A stretch of DNA of 35,494 nucleotides from positions 1 through 35,494 of the forward strand of contig JBKEDS010000045.1 of the NCBI GenBank assembly GCA_047975545.1, in the 5' to 3' direction. Made by a program: the position numbers and the translations under genes. The notes under the pieces are model-generated. The model made no database searches, had not been told where the DNA came from, and saw nothing but the letters and a program-made list of their open reading frames with translations. This DNA comes from JBKEDS01 sp047975545 (GTDB lineage Bacteria > Bacteroidota > Bacteroidia > Flavobacteriales > Flavobacteriaceae). The first letter of the stretch is position 1; every line of letters begins with the position of its first letter. Below are positions 26,193 through 34,954 of this stretch, one piece after another.

Positions 26193-28103
26193 TTACTTCA
26201 CTTCTTCAAAATCTACATCCTCCACATCGCTTCCCTGGTTTGCTTGGCCATTGTCGTGGCCGGCATCGGGCCCAGGTTGCGCGCCGCCTTGTTGGGCTTC
26301 GGCTTGTGCTTTGTACATTTCTTCGCTGGCTACCTTCCAAGCTTCGTTTATTTTTTCCAAAGCGGGGTCTATCACGGCCAAATCTTTAGTGTCGTAGGCT
26401 TTTTTAAGTTCTTCCAGAGCATCTTCGATAGGTTTTTTCTTGTCGTCCGATAGTTTATCGCCAAACTCCTTCAACTGGCTTTCGGTTTGGAAAATCATGG
26501 CGTCGGCAGCGTTTAATTTTTCCGCTTTTTCCTTAGCCTGTTTATCGGCTTCGGCATTGGCTTCGGCCTCGGCTTTCATTTTCTTAATTTCATCCTCGGT
26601 TAAACCGGAAGACGCCTCGATGCGGATATCCTGTGTTTTATTGGTAGCCTTATCGGTTGCCGTTACGTGAATGATACCGTTGGCATCGATATCGAAAGTT
26701 ACCTCGATTTGCGGTGTACCGCGTCTGGCTGGCGGAATACCGTCCAAGTGGAAACGCCCAATGGTTTTGTTGTCGGCCGCCATGGCACGCTCGCCTTGAA
26801 GCACGTGGATTTCTACCGAGGGCTGGTTATCGGCCGCCGTAGAGAACACTTGGCTCTTTTTGGTAGGAATCGTGGTGTTGGCCTCGATAAGCTTGGTCAT
26901 AACGTTGCCCATGGTTTCTATACCCAATGACAATGGTGTTACATCCAAAAGCAGTACATCTTTTACATCGCCCGTTAAAACGCCACCTTGTATTCCGGCG
27001 CCCAAGGACACTACCTCGTCGGGGTTTACGCCCTTGCTTGGCGCTTTTCCGAAGAATTTTTCAACGGCTGCCTGCACCGCAGGGATACGGGTTGAACCAC
27101 CAACCAAAATAACTTCGTCTATATCGTTTTTAGATAATCCCGCGGCTTTTAATGCCGATTCACAGGGTGCTATGGTACGTTTTACCAAATCGTCTATTAA
27201 CTGCTCGAATTTAGAGCGTGTTAAGGTGCGCACCAAGTGCTTTGGTCCCGAAGCGGTTGCCGTAATATAGGGCAAGTTAATTTCGGTTTGTGCCGATGAC
27301 GATAATTCAATTTTTGCTTTTTCGGCAGCTTCCTTTAAGCGTTGTAGGGACATGGGGTCTTTTCGTAAATCGACACCTTCTTCACCTTGAAACTCGTCGG
27401 CCAACCAGTTTATTATTTTTTCGTCTACATCATCGCCGCCCAAGTGTGTATCGCCGTCGGTCGATAATACTTCAAAAACGCCATCGCCCAACTCCAATAT
27501 AGATACGTCGTGGGTACCGCCACCAAAATCGAACACCACTATTTTTTGGTCTTGCCCTTTTTTGTCCAATCCGTAGGCCAAAGCGGCTGCGGTAGGCTCG
27601 TTAATAATACGGCGTACTTTTAGGCCTGCAATTTCGCCCGCTTCTTTTGTGGCTTGGCGTTGGCTGTCGTTAAAGTATGCGGGTACGGTAATAACGGCTT
27701 CGCTTACGGAAGTACCCAAATAATCCTCGGCCGTTTTTTTCATTTTTTGAAGAATCATGGCCGATAGTTCTTGCGGGGTGTACAAACGCCCATCGATATC
27801 CACACGAGGGGTATCGTTATCGCCTTTTACTACCTTATAAGGTACGCGCTCGGCTTCTTTTAACGATTCGGAATATTTGTTGCCCATAAAACGCTTAATA
27901 GAATAAACGGTTTTTGTGGGGTTGGTTACGGCTTGCCTTTTGGCAGGGTCGCCTACTTTTATTTCGCCACCTTCTACAAAGGCAATAACCGATGGCGTGG
28001 TACGTTTGCCTTCTGCATTAGGAATTACAACGGGTTCGTTGCCTTCCATTACCGAAACGCAAGAGTTTGTTGTTCCTAAATCGATTCCAATAATTTTACT
28101 CAT
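26193..28103 (-). CDS. dnaK: Chaperone DnaK (Hsp70)
   Basis: This 636-residue protein is of normal DnaK length. The ATPase domain (about 1-385) opens with IGIDLGTTNSCVSVMEG and contains IINEPTAAALAYG and VFDFGGGTHDVSILELGDG. The linker DVLLLDVTPLSLGIETMG leads to the substrate-binding domain and a helical lid, and the C-terminus DVEDVDFEEVK is the usual DnaK tail. It folds and protects proteins in the cytoplasm with DnaJ and GrpE, neither of which is in the window. It is a single-gene unit with its own terminator and a sigma-54-like promoter candidate upstream. Confidence 0.98.
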   Translation of the reverse strand: MSKIIGIDLGTTNSCVSVMEGNEPVVIPNAEGKRTTPSVIAFVEGGEIKVGDPAKRQAVTNPTKTVYSIKRFMGNKYSESLKEAERVPYKVVKGDNDTPRVDIDGRLYTPQELSAMILQKMKKTAEDYLGTSVSEAVITVPAYFNDSQRQATKEAGEIAGLKVRRIINEPTAAALAYGLDKKGQDQKIVVFDFGGGTHDVSILELGDGVFEVLSTDGDTHLGGDDVDEKIINWLADEFQGEEGVDLRKDPMSLQRLKEAAEKAKIELSSSAQTEINLPYITATASGPKHLVRTLTRSKFEQLIDDLVKRTIAPCESALKAAGLSKNDIDEVILVGGSTRIPAVQAAVEKFFGKAPSKGVNPDEVVSLGAGIQGGVLTGDVKDVLLLDVTPLSLGIETMGNVMTKLIEANTTIPTKKSQVFSTAADNQPSVEIHVLQGERAMAADNKTIGRFHLDGIPPARRGTPQIEVTFDIDANGIIHVTATDKATNKTQDIRIEASSGLTEDEIKKMKAEAEANAEADKQAKEKAEKLNAADAMIFQTESQLKEFGDKLSDDKKKPIEDALEELKKAYDTKDLAVIDPALEKINEAWKVASEEMYKAQAEAQQGGAQPGPDAGHDNGQANQGSDVEDVDFEEVK

Positions 28104-28178
28104 AACTTTATATTTTGTTTTTATAGTGTTCTGTTTTTGCAGAAACGTTAATTTTGTTTTTAAATTCCTTATTCCTTA

Positions 28179-28194
28179 GTCAATGATTATGCCA
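28179..28194 (-). promoter_or_regulatory. Sigma-54-like -24/-12 promoter candidate for dnaK
   Basis: The minus strand reads TGGCATAATCATTGAC. Compared with the sigma-54 consensus TGGCAyr-N4-TTGCw it keeps the GG at -24 and TTG at -12 with correct spacing, but has A for the C of TTGC. It lies 76-91 bases before the dnaK ATG. An inverted TGCCA copy stands about 20 bases further upstream. Sigma-54 use at dnaK would be unusual, so this may instead be another heat-shock element. Confidence 0.35.
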
Positions 28195-28291
28195 CGACAA
28201 AAAGCATGACAGGATGGCAGAATGTTAATTTTCATATTAAAAAGCCTATTATTTAAACGGTATTTGTACCTTGTGAAAAAATTTTGACTCG

Positions 28292-28777
28292 ATGAAGAAA
28301 ATTGCTTTACTACTAACAAGCGTAATATTGTTTATGGCCTGCGAAGGCCCACAGGGTATCCCGGGAAACGATGGCGAAATTATAGCCTCCAGCGCCTTTG
28401 AAATTGATATAGACTTTACAAGCGCCAACGAACACAGTTTTATTGAAAATTACGGTTTTAGTGTTTACCCTACCGATGTTACCCTTGTTTATATGGTTTG
28501 GGAAACCGATAACGGCACGGAAGTTTGGCGCCAATTGCCACAATATAGAGAGTTTGAAGATGGCACCAACCTAATTTACAACTTCGATTTTACCCAAGAA
28601 AACGTACGTTTTTTTCTTGATGGCACTACCGATTTTAACGCCTTGGGTCCAGAATGGACACTTAACCAAACGTTTCGGGTCGTGGTTGTGCCTGCCGATA
28701 ACGTAGGGAGCTTAAACAGCAATGATTACAACAACGTTATAAAAACCTTGAAAATAACGGCGTTCGACAAAAAATAG
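28292..28777 (+). CDS. Small lipoprotein with collagen-like motif
   Basis: This 161-residue protein has lipobox FMAC (Cys17) directly followed by EGPQGIPGNDG, a short Gly-x-y collagen-like run. The rest is beta-rich with several aromatic residues and no recognised catalytic motif. Small lipoproteins of this build are frequent in Flavobacteriia, with unknown function. It is transcribed divergently from dnaK across a 188-bp gap and ends 93 bp before the serine dehydratase gene. A surface or periplasmic location is inferred from the lipobox. Confidence 0.75.
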   Translation: MKKIALLLTSVILFMACEGPQGIPGNDGEIIASSAFEIDIDFTSANEHSFIENYGFSVYPTDVTLVYMVWETDNGTEVWRQLPQYREFEDGTNLIYNFDFTQENVRFFLDGTTDFNALGPEWTLNQTFRVVVVPADNVGSLNSNDYNNVIKTLKITAFDKK

Positions 28778-28838
28778 AGTGTTTTAAAAATACCTGTTGT
28801 TTTTTCTTAATATTGAAGAAATCCTCAATTCCAAAGCG

Positions 28839-28846
28839 TATATTTG
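28839..28846 (+). promoter_or_regulatory. Candidate -7 box for sdaA
   Basis: TATATTTG matches the Bacteroidota consensus TAnnTTTG, 24-32 bases before the serine dehydratase ATG. No TTG at ideal spacing was found upstream. Confidence 0.45.
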
Positions 28847-28870
28847 TCTTAAACTAAAACACTATACCCG

Positions 28871-30295
28871 ATGGAATGTATCTCGGTTTTCGATATGCTA
28901 AAAATTGGAGTTGGCCCGTCCAGCTCGCACACCCTTGGCCCCTGGCGCGCCGCCGAACGCTGGATTAAGGAGCTTAAAGCCAATAAACGGTTTGACAAAG
29001 TTGAAAAAATTACGGTAGATTTATATGGCTCCCTTTCCTTAACCGGCAAAGGGCACGCCACCGATTTTGCCGTTATGCTTGGGTTAAGCGGTGCCGACCC
29101 CGAGCGTGTGCCTACCGAAAACATCAACACCATAATTGCTACCATTAAAAACACCCAAACCATTGGTTTTAATAATGAAAGACCATTGGTTTTTAACCCT
29201 AAGACCGATATTAGGTTCAACAAAAACTTTTTGCCCTTTCATGCCAACGGCCTTACGTTTACGGCAACCGTTAACGGGCGTAATTACAAGTCGACCTACT
29301 ATTCCATAGGTGGTGGTTTTGTGGTTCAGGAAGACCGAAAAAATGCCAAGGCCAATAAAATTATTTTTTATTGCACGTTTCCTTACCCTGTTGAAAAAGG
29401 CGTAGACCTGCTTAAATTTTGCAAAGCCCTGGATTTACCCGTTTCGGGCGTGGTTTTGGAAAACGAAAAATCTATTAGGGACGAACAAGTGGTCGATGCC
29501 GAACTGCAACGCATTTGGAATACCATGCTGGAGTGCATGTACATTGGTTGCCATACCGAGGGCAATTTGCCCGGCGGCCTAAACGTTAGGCGGCGCGCCC
29601 ACGACATACACAAAAAACTAAAAGGCGAGCTGCCTTACAACAATCCGCAAGAATGGTTGCAAACTATTAGAAAAACCGAAGTAAAGTTCAGGCAAATTTT
29701 TAAGTGGGTTAGCTGTTTTGCTTTGGCGGTAAACGAAGTAAATGCCGCTTTGGGCCGTGTGGTAACCGCCCCTACCAACGGCAGTGCGGGCGTAATTCCC
29801 GCCGTATTAATGTACTATATGGTAATTGAAAACCACAAAGCCGATTTTAGCCATATTAAAAAATTTTTATTGGTGGCCGGCGAAATTGGCAGTATTTTTA
29901 AAAAGGGCGCCACCATTTCGGCAGCTATGGGCGGTTGCCAGGCCGAAATAGGCGTATCGTCGGCAATGGCGGCAGGCGCCCTGACCGAACTCTTGGGCGG
30001 TTCGCCCGAGCAGGTTTTAATGGCCGCCGAAATAGCCATGGAACACCACCTTGGCCTTACCTGCGACCCTATTGGCGGTTTGGTACAAGTACCTTGCATA
30101 GAACGCAACTCCATGGGCGCCATTAAAGCCATAACAGCGGCCGAACTGGCCTTGGAAACCGACCCCGAAAACGTAAAAGTACCCTTGGACAAAGTGGTAA
30201 ACACCATGTGGGAAACCGCCAAGGACATGAACTCCAAATACAAGGAAACCAGCGAGGGCGGCTTGGCTATTGGGGTAAACTTATCGGATTGTTAG
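28871..30295 (+). CDS. sdaA: L-serine dehydratase (L-serine ammonia-lyase), single chain
   Basis: The 474-residue enzyme converts L-serine to pyruvate and ammonia in the cytoplasm. It carries the beta-domain start MLKIGVGPSSSHTLGPWRAA and the alpha domain with APTNGSAGVIPAVLMYY. The three cysteines of the oxygen-labile 4Fe-4S cluster are visible at Cys356 (MGGCQAEIG), Cys398 (LGLTCDPIGG) and Cys409 (VQVPCIERN). Both domains are in one chain, as in E. coli SdaA, unlike the split sdaAA/sdaAB form of Firmicutes. A TATATTTG box lies just before the gene and no operon partner is close. The GH28 gene begins 139 bp later. Confidence 0.95.
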   Translation: MECISVFDMLKIGVGPSSSHTLGPWRAAERWIKELKANKRFDKVEKITVDLYGSLSLTGKGHATDFAVMLGLSGADPERVPTENINTIIATIKNTQTIGFNNERPLVFNPKTDIRFNKNFLPFHANGLTFTATVNGRNYKSTYYSIGGGFVVQEDRKNAKANKIIFYCTFPYPVEKGVDLLKFCKALDLPVSGVVLENEKSIRDEQVVDAELQRIWNTMLECMYIGCHTEGNLPGGLNVRRRAHDIHKKLKGELPYNNPQEWLQTIRKTEVKFRQIFKWVSCFALAVNEVNAALGRVVTAPTNGSAGVIPAVLMYYMVIENHKADFSHIKKFLLVAGEIGSIFKKGATISAAMGGCQAEIGVSSAMAAGALTELLGGSPEQVLMAAEIAMEHHLGLTCDPIGGLVQVPCIERNSMGAIKAITAAELALETDPENVKVPLDKVVNTMWETAKDMNSKYKETSEGGLAIGVNLSDC

Positions 30296-30389
30296 GGTTA
30301 TCATTGGGCTGTTTTTTTTCGAAATCCCCTCTATTTTAAACTTTTGATTTAATTTTTAAAACAATAATTTCGGTTTTTTTATTTACATT

Positions 30390-30403
30390 TACAATCGATT
30401 GCA
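30390..30403 (+). promoter_or_regulatory. LacI-type operator candidate before the GH28 gene
   Basis: TACAATCGATTGCA is a near-perfect 14-bp palindrome with a central CG, matching six of seven base pairs and containing a perfect CAATCGATTG core. LacI-family regulators bind sites of this kind. It lies 32-45 bases before the ATG, and a second short inverted repeat, CGATT-GCATT-AATCG (30396-30410), overlaps it. No LacI gene is in the window. Confidence 0.45.
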
Positions 30404-30434
30404 TTAATCGTTTCAACTAAACAAACCACTTAAT

Positions 30435-31787
30435 ATGAAAGTTTTTTACGCTTTTTTAATTGCCCTTATTTTTGTATCGTGCAACAATAACAAAAAACAA
30501 GAAATAACTGTTTTAAACACTTCAAACAACGAAACGCTTTTTCCCGATGGCACGGTAATACCCGATTGGTTTTTAAACGATTCTAAAATAAATCCTTCCA
30601 ATTTAGGAAAACACTACCTTGTTACCGATTATGGCGCCACTACGGATAGTACCGCAATACAGACCAAAACGATACAAAACACCATAGACGAAGCCTACCG
30701 AAATGGTGGTGGTGTTATTGTTATTCCTAAAGGAACATTTTTAAGCGGCGCACTGTTTTTTAAGCCAAATACACATTTGCACATAGTGGAAGGCGGGGTT
30801 TTAAAAGGCTCCAACAACATAAACGATTACCCATTCTTACCCTCAAGAATAGAAGGGCAAAGTATAGAATATTTTTCGGCATTGGTTAATGCTTTTGGTG
30901 TAGATGGCTTTACCATAACGGGAAAAGGAATAATTGACGGTAACGGCTTAAAATTTTGGGAAGCCTTTTGGCAACGGCGCAAAGAAAACCCCAATTGCAC
31001 CAACCTTGAAGTTTCCAGACCGCGATTGGTATTTATTTGGAAATGCAACAACGTACAAGTACAGGACGTTACCCTACAAAATGCAGGATTTTGGACCAGC
31101 CACTACTACCAGTGCAATAACGTAAAAATACTAGATTTACGAATTACCTCGCCGCACGAACCTGTACGGGCGCCAAGCACCGATGCCATTGATATAGATG
31201 TGTGTTCCAATGTGCTTATTAAAGGCTGTTACATGGCCGTTAACGACGATGCTATTGCCCTAAAAGGCGGTAAAGGGCCTTGGGCAGAAAAAGATGCCAG
31301 TAATGGCGAAAATACCAATATTATTATAGAAGATTGCGAATTTGGCTTCTGCCATGCTGCACTAACAAACGGCAGCGAGGCCATACACAACAAAAATATA
31401 CTTATGCGCAATTGCGTGGTTAACGAAGCCAAGCGTTTATTATGGCTTAAAATGCGCCCCGACACGGCCCAGCATTACGAATATATTACCGTTGAAAACA
31501 TTACGGGCCAAGCCCATAGTTTTATCTACATTAAGCCTTGGACCCAGTTTTTCGACTTAAAAGGCCGGGAGGATGTGCCCTTATCGTATTCCGACCATAT
31601 TACCATGAGAAACATCGACATGACCTGCAATGTTTTTTACGATATGAAAATTACCGAGCACGACAAGCTTTCCAACTTCACTTTTGAAAATTTAAAAATC
31701 GAAGCTAAAAATGCTGATTACGACAAAACCATAATCGACGGGGTAATATTTAAAAATGTAAAAGTAAATAACACCGCTATAAACTAA
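30435..31787 (+). CDS. GH28-family glycoside hydrolase, lipoprotein
   Basis: The 450-residue protein has lipobox VSC (Cys16) and a right-handed beta-helix (about 65-440), the fold of polygalacturonases and related pectin enzymes. The catalytic region shows STDAIDID (Asp250), NDDAIALKGG (Asp271, Asp272) and CHAALTNGSEA (His307), matching the family's NTD, DD and GHG blocks. The fourth block, RIK in typical polygalacturonases, reads LWLKMRPD, so the substrate pocket may differ. GH28 enzymes cleave galacturonan or rhamnogalacturonan backbones or side linkages, and which one is unclear. The lipobox suggests outer-membrane anchoring. There is no SusCD pair beside it, and a LacI-type operator candidate lies just before the start. 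Confidence 0.9.
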   Translation: MKVFYAFLIALIFVSCNNNKKQEITVLNTSNNETLFPDGTVIPDWFLNDSKINPSNLGKHYLVTDYGATTDSTAIQTKTIQNTIDEAYRNGGGVIVIPKGTFLSGALFFKPNTHLHIVEGGVLKGSNNINDYPFLPSRIEGQSIEYFSALVNAFGVDGFTITGKGIIDGNGLKFWEAFWQRRKENPNCTNLEVSRPRLVFIWKCNNVQVQDVTLQNAGFWTSHYYQCNNVKILDLRITSPHEPVRAPSTDAIDIDVCSNVLIKGCYMAVNDDAIALKGGKGPWAEKDASNGENTNIIIEDCEFGFCHAALTNGSEAIHNKNILMRNCVVNEAKRLLWLKMRPDTAQHYEYITVENITGQAHSFIYIKPWTQFFDLKGREDVPLSYSDHITMRNIDMTCNVFYDMKITEHDKLSNFTFENLKIEAKNADYDKTIIDGVIFKNVKVNNTAIN

Positions 31788-31803
31788 TTCGGTTTATATC
31801 CCG
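31778..31803 (+). terminator. Weak terminator candidate after the GH28 gene
   Basis: TATAAAC and GTTTATA form a perfect but AT-only-rich 7-bp stem around a 7-base loop overlapping the stop codon, and a T run (GTTTTTCT) begins five bases later. The stem is weak. Confidence 0.3.
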
Positions 31804-31852
31804 TTTTTCTTAATTGTTTAAAAGAAAACTGCAAAATAGGCCAACTATTTAC

Positions 31853-31860
31853 TACTTTTG
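31853..31860 (+). promoter_or_regulatory. Candidate -7 box for panB
   Basis: TACTTTTG matches the TAnnTTTG consensus, 23-31 bases before the panB ATG. No properly spaced TTG was found upstream. Confidence 0.45.
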
Positions 31861-31883
31861 GTTTTCCTTTAAAAACAAAAAAC

Positions 31884-32702
31884 ATGTCCACTGCAAAAAA
31901 AGAATACAAACGCATTACGGTAAAAACATTGGTTGATATGAAAGCCAATGGCGAAAAAATATCGATGCTTACGGCCTACGATTATACCATGGCCAAAATT
32001 GTCGATGGCGCCGGCGTAGATATTATTCTCGTAGGCGACTCGGCCAGCAACGTTATGGCGGGCCACGAAACCACATTGCCCATAACCCTGGACCAGATGA
32101 TTTACCACGCCTCCTCGGTAATTCGCGCTACGAACAGGGCTTTGGTGGTGGTGGACCTCCCTTTTGGCAGCTACCAAAGCGACCCAAAGGAAGCCTTGCG
32201 CTCGGCCATACGCATAATGAAGGAAAGCGGCGGGCACGCCATTAAATTAGAAGGTGGAAAGGAAATTAAGGATTCCGTAAAACGCATTTTAAATGCGGGC
32301 ATTCCCGTTATGGGGCATTTGGGCCTAACCCCGCAATCCATCTATAAATTTGGCACTTACACCGTTAGGGCTAAAGAAGAGGAAGAAGCCAACCGATTAA
32401 AGGAAGATGCCAAATTTTTGGAACGCATTGGCTGTTTTGCCATTGTACTGGAAAAAATACCTGCCAAACTGGCTAAGGAAGTGGCCGAAAGCGTAAGTAT
32501 TCCCATTATTGGCATTGGCGCCGGAAATGGCGTGGACGGACAGGTGTTGGTACTACATGATATGCTTGGTATGACCCACGAATTTCACCCGCGTTTTTTA
32601 CGTCGGTATATGAATTTGTACGAGGATATGACCGTGGCCATTTCGCAATACGTGGGCGATGTTAAAAGCAAGGATTTCCCCAGTGACAACGAACAATATT
32701 AA
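31884..32702 (+). CDS. panB: 3-methyl-2-oxobutanoate hydroxymethyltransferase
   Basis: This 272-residue cytoplasmic enzyme transfers a hydroxymethyl group from methylene-tetrahydrofolate to 2-oxoisovalerate, giving ketopantoate for pantothenate and CoA synthesis. Metal-binding aspartates are visible in LVGDSASNVMAGH (Asp52) and VVVDLPFGSY (Asp91), and the catalytic glutamate in CFAIVLEKIP (Glu190). The LTPQSIY and GIGAGNGVDGQVLVLHD segments also match the family. Length is normal. It has its own -7 box, and a gene for a secreted protein follows 27 bp later, so the two may be co-transcribed. The panC and panD genes are not in the window. Confidence 0.97.
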   Translation: MSTAKKEYKRITVKTLVDMKANGEKISMLTAYDYTMAKIVDGAGVDIILVGDSASNVMAGHETTLPITLDQMIYHASSVIRATNRALVVVDLPFGSYQSDPKEALRSAIRIMKESGGHAIKLEGGKEIKDSVKRILNAGIPVMGHLGLTPQSIYKFGTYTVRAKEEEEANRLKEDAKFLERIGCFAIVLEKIPAKLAKEVAESVSIPIIGIGAGNGVDGQVLVLHDMLGMTHEFHPRFLRRYMNLYEDMTVAISQYVGDVKSKDFPSDNEQY

Positions 32703-32729
32703 GCCATTAAAAACACCCCCTTCGACAAA

Positions 32730-33425
32730 TTGAAAGTTCTTAATGTTATTTTTTTCGCAATATGCTCGACATGCGCTGCCCAATATTCCGGTGTAAAAGA
32801 ATTTGGCTACAAAGGTGATATTTCCAAAATAACAAAAACCACTTATTTTAAAACGGACTTAAACGATTGGTCGCAAAATTATGCCGAATCGGTAATAGGC
32901 GAAACCGAATTTTTCTTCAACAACGAAAATAATCTTATAAAATCGGTAAAACACGAAACGGTTGAAAGCTACACCACGATTTATGAGCTTAAAAAAGGCA
33001 AACCAATACGTTTTAAAACATTCGACTCCAACAATAAGCTCCAAAACACGGGAACTTACTATTGGGAAAACGATTATTCGTATGCAATTTCATATAAAAC
33101 AAAAAAAGACAAAGACATCCATGAATTTACAATAAACATAAAACTGAAAAACGATTTTAATGTTAAACAAGCCATTTCAGAACAAAAGAACAACGATACC
33201 TTAGTATTTATTTCCGAGAATTTTTTTTTATACGACAAACGGAATTATTACGATGGATACACCCTATCCGAAACTTACCCCTTAAAAAACAACACGCCAA
33301 AAATATCCAATATTTCAATAAAAAACGATAAATACGACCGAAAAGGAAATCTTATTGAGTACGAAAAGCACAATGATAATTCCGCTACGTACGAACTTAT
33401 TAAGTTTAAAATAGAATACCGATAA
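32730..33425 (+). CDS. Secreted protein of unknown function (TTG start)
   Basis: The 231-residue frame starts with TTG at 32730. The only upstream codons before the in-frame TAA at 32700 include no ATG, so TTG is the best start and gives a good signal peptide (about 1-17, ending STCAA). The mature protein is beta-rich, charged and tyrosine-rich, with several short repeated segments of the type DRKGNLIEYEKH, reminiscent of YD-repeat proteins but without a clear domain. I do not recognise it. It lies 27 bp after panB and 13 bp before the pseudouridine synthase gene on the same strand, so it is probably part of the same transcript. Confidence 0.7.
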   Translation: MKVLNVIFFAICSTCAAQYSGVKEFGYKGDISKITKTTYFKTDLNDWSQNYAESVIGETEFFFNNENNLIKSVKHETVESYTTIYELKKGKPIRFKTFDSNNKLQNTGTYYWENDYSYAISYKTKKDKDIHEFTINIKLKNDFNVKQAISEQKNNDTLVFISENFFLYDKRNYYDGYTLSETYPLKNNTPKISNISIKNDKYDRKGNLIEYEKHNDNSATYELIKFKIEYR

Positions 33426-33438
33426 CCCAACGCCTTAC

Positions 33439-34137
33439 ATGCCCAAAACGCTTTCAAACAAACACAATTTACAAATCCTGTACGAGGACAACCATATTAT
33501 TGCGGTAAACAAACGGGCGGGCGATATTGTACAGGGCGACAAAACGGGCGACAACCCGCTTAGCGATATTGTAAAAGCCTATATTAAGGACAAATACAAC
33601 AAACCCGGAAATGTATATTTGGGCGTAGTACACAGGTTGGACCGCCCCACGACCGGATTGGTTATTTTTGCAAAAACCAGTAAAATATTACCGCGCTTAA
33701 ACCAACTTTTTGTTTCCAAAAATATACATAAAACCTATTGGGCCATAGTAAAAAACGAACCTCCAAAACCGCAGGGAACACTTATTAATTGGCTTCGCAA
33801 AAACCCAAAAAACAACAAGGCCTCGGTTTTTAACGGTGAAGTGGAAAATGGCAAAAAAGCCATTCTTCATTACAAAACACTAAAAAAATTAGAACGCTAT
33901 TACCTATTGGAAATTAATTTGGAAACCGGACGGCACCACCAAATACGGGCGCAGCTTTCAAGCATTGGCTGCCCGATAAAAGGCGATTTAAAATATGGCT
34001 TCGACCGAAGCAATAACGATGCGGGCATTCATCTTCACGCCAGGCATATTAGCTTTATCCATCCCGTAAAAAACACCGAAATTAACATAACCGCCCCCCT
34101 GCCCGACGACCCTGTGTGGCAAGCCTGTACAGATTAA
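33439..34137 (+). CDS. RluA-family pseudouridine synthase
   Basis: The 232-residue protein has the RluA-family catalytic motif HRLDRPTTG, with catalytic Asp68, plus GRHHQIRAQL (about 185-195) and KGDLKYG. It has no S4 domain, so it resembles the shorter family members such as RluA itself. It isomerises uridine to pseudouridine in rRNA or tRNA, but the target base cannot be told. It begins 13 bp after the secreted protein gene. It meets the histidine kinase gene tail to tail, with the two stop codons one base apart and no visible terminator. Confidence 0.93.
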   Translation: MPKTLSNKHNLQILYEDNHIIAVNKRAGDIVQGDKTGDNPLSDIVKAYIKDKYNKPGNVYLGVVHRLDRPTTGLVIFAKTSKILPRLNQLFVSKNIHKTYWAIVKNEPPKPQGTLINWLRKNPKNNKASVFNGEVENGKKAILHYKTLKKLERYYLLEINLETGRHHQIRAQLSSIGCPIKGDLKYGFDRSNNDAGIHLHARHISFIHPVKNTEINITAPLPDDPVWQACTD

Positions 34138-34138
34138 A

Positions 34139-34945
34139 TTATGTCATGGGATATATTAGTTTAAGCTGTACGCCTTCATCCTGTTTAGACGTAAGCTCAA
34201 GACTTGCATGAATTAACGACGCCCTGCTTTGCATGTTAATTAATCCAGAACCCTTCTCCACTTCATCCGCATTAAACCCGATACCATCGTCGGTAGCGGT
34301 AATCTCCAAAGCATTGGTTTTGTAGCTTAAAACAACCTTAATATTTTGGGCATTCGAGTATTTTACGGTGTTCGATAAAAACTCCTGAATAATCCTAAAA
34401 ACAATAATTTCGTGCTTTTCTTGGGCAAAAGGCCTTGGCACGCCAATAATATTTAGCTTGGCCGACCGGAACCGCATACGTTCCAATCGGCTCAACTCGT
34501 TGGTAATGGCTTTTTTTAGCCCTACATTTAAAACAACATCGTTATTTAATGTTTTTGATAACGCACGCACTTCGGTTAAACCATCCTGAAGGGCTTTTGT
34601 GGTATCGGTAAACTGTTCTTTTATATTGGCCGGCATTTGCATTTTTAATACACTAAGCTGCATATTGGCAAACGACAACAGTTGCCCGATATTATCGTGC
34701 AGCTCCCAGCCTATATTTTTAAGGGTTTGTTCCTGTGTTTCGGTTTGGGCTTGGGCTATCTCGGCCTCGAAGGCTTTTTCGCGTTCTATTTTTTCCAGTA
34801 ACAATTTGTTTTTTCGCCTTAGAAATACAACGAAAAACACAACAACCAAACCGGTTACTATAAACAGTACAATAACCATATACACCAACAAATAGCGTTC
34901 TGCCGGCGTACTTAACGACTGATGGTCATGTAATAAAAAACACAT
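34139..34945 (-). CDS. NarL-type histidine kinase without a periplasmic sensor
   Basis: This 268-residue protein has one membrane helix (about 18-42), a short coiled linker (50-75), a HisKA_3 phosphoacceptor domain with WELHDNIGQLL (His83) and a HATPase_c domain with the N box FRIIQEFLSNTVKYS, DDGIGF and a GSGLINM segment. There is almost no periplasmic part, so the stimulus must come from the membrane or a partner protein. Such kinases phosphorylate a LuxR/NarL-type response regulator, which is not in the window. The gene starts 9 bp after the membrane protein gene, which may supply the sensing part. Confidence 0.92.
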   Translation of the reverse strand: MCFLLHDHQSLSTPAERYLLVYMVIVLFIVTGLVVVFFVVFLRRKNKLLLEKIEREKAFEAEIAQAQTETQEQTLKNIGWELHDNIGQLLSFANMQLSVLKMQMPANIKEQFTDTTKALQDGLTEVRALSKTLNNDVVLNVGLKKAITNELSRLERMRFRSAKLNIIGVPRPFAQEKHEIIVFRIIQEFLSNTVKYSNAQNIKVVLSYKTNALEITATDDGIGFNADEVEKGSGLINMQSRASLIHASLELTSKQDEGVQLKLIYPMT

Positions 34946-34954
34946 AGCTCGTAA

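Noticed and set aside
26860..27270. Open frame of 136 codons on the plus strand
   Set aside because: It is antisense to dnaK, a highly conserved gene with strong codon constraint that commonly leaves open frames on the other strand.
29815..30243. Open frame of 142 codons on the minus strand
   Set aside because: It is antisense to the alpha domain of L-serine dehydratase and shows no start context or family features.
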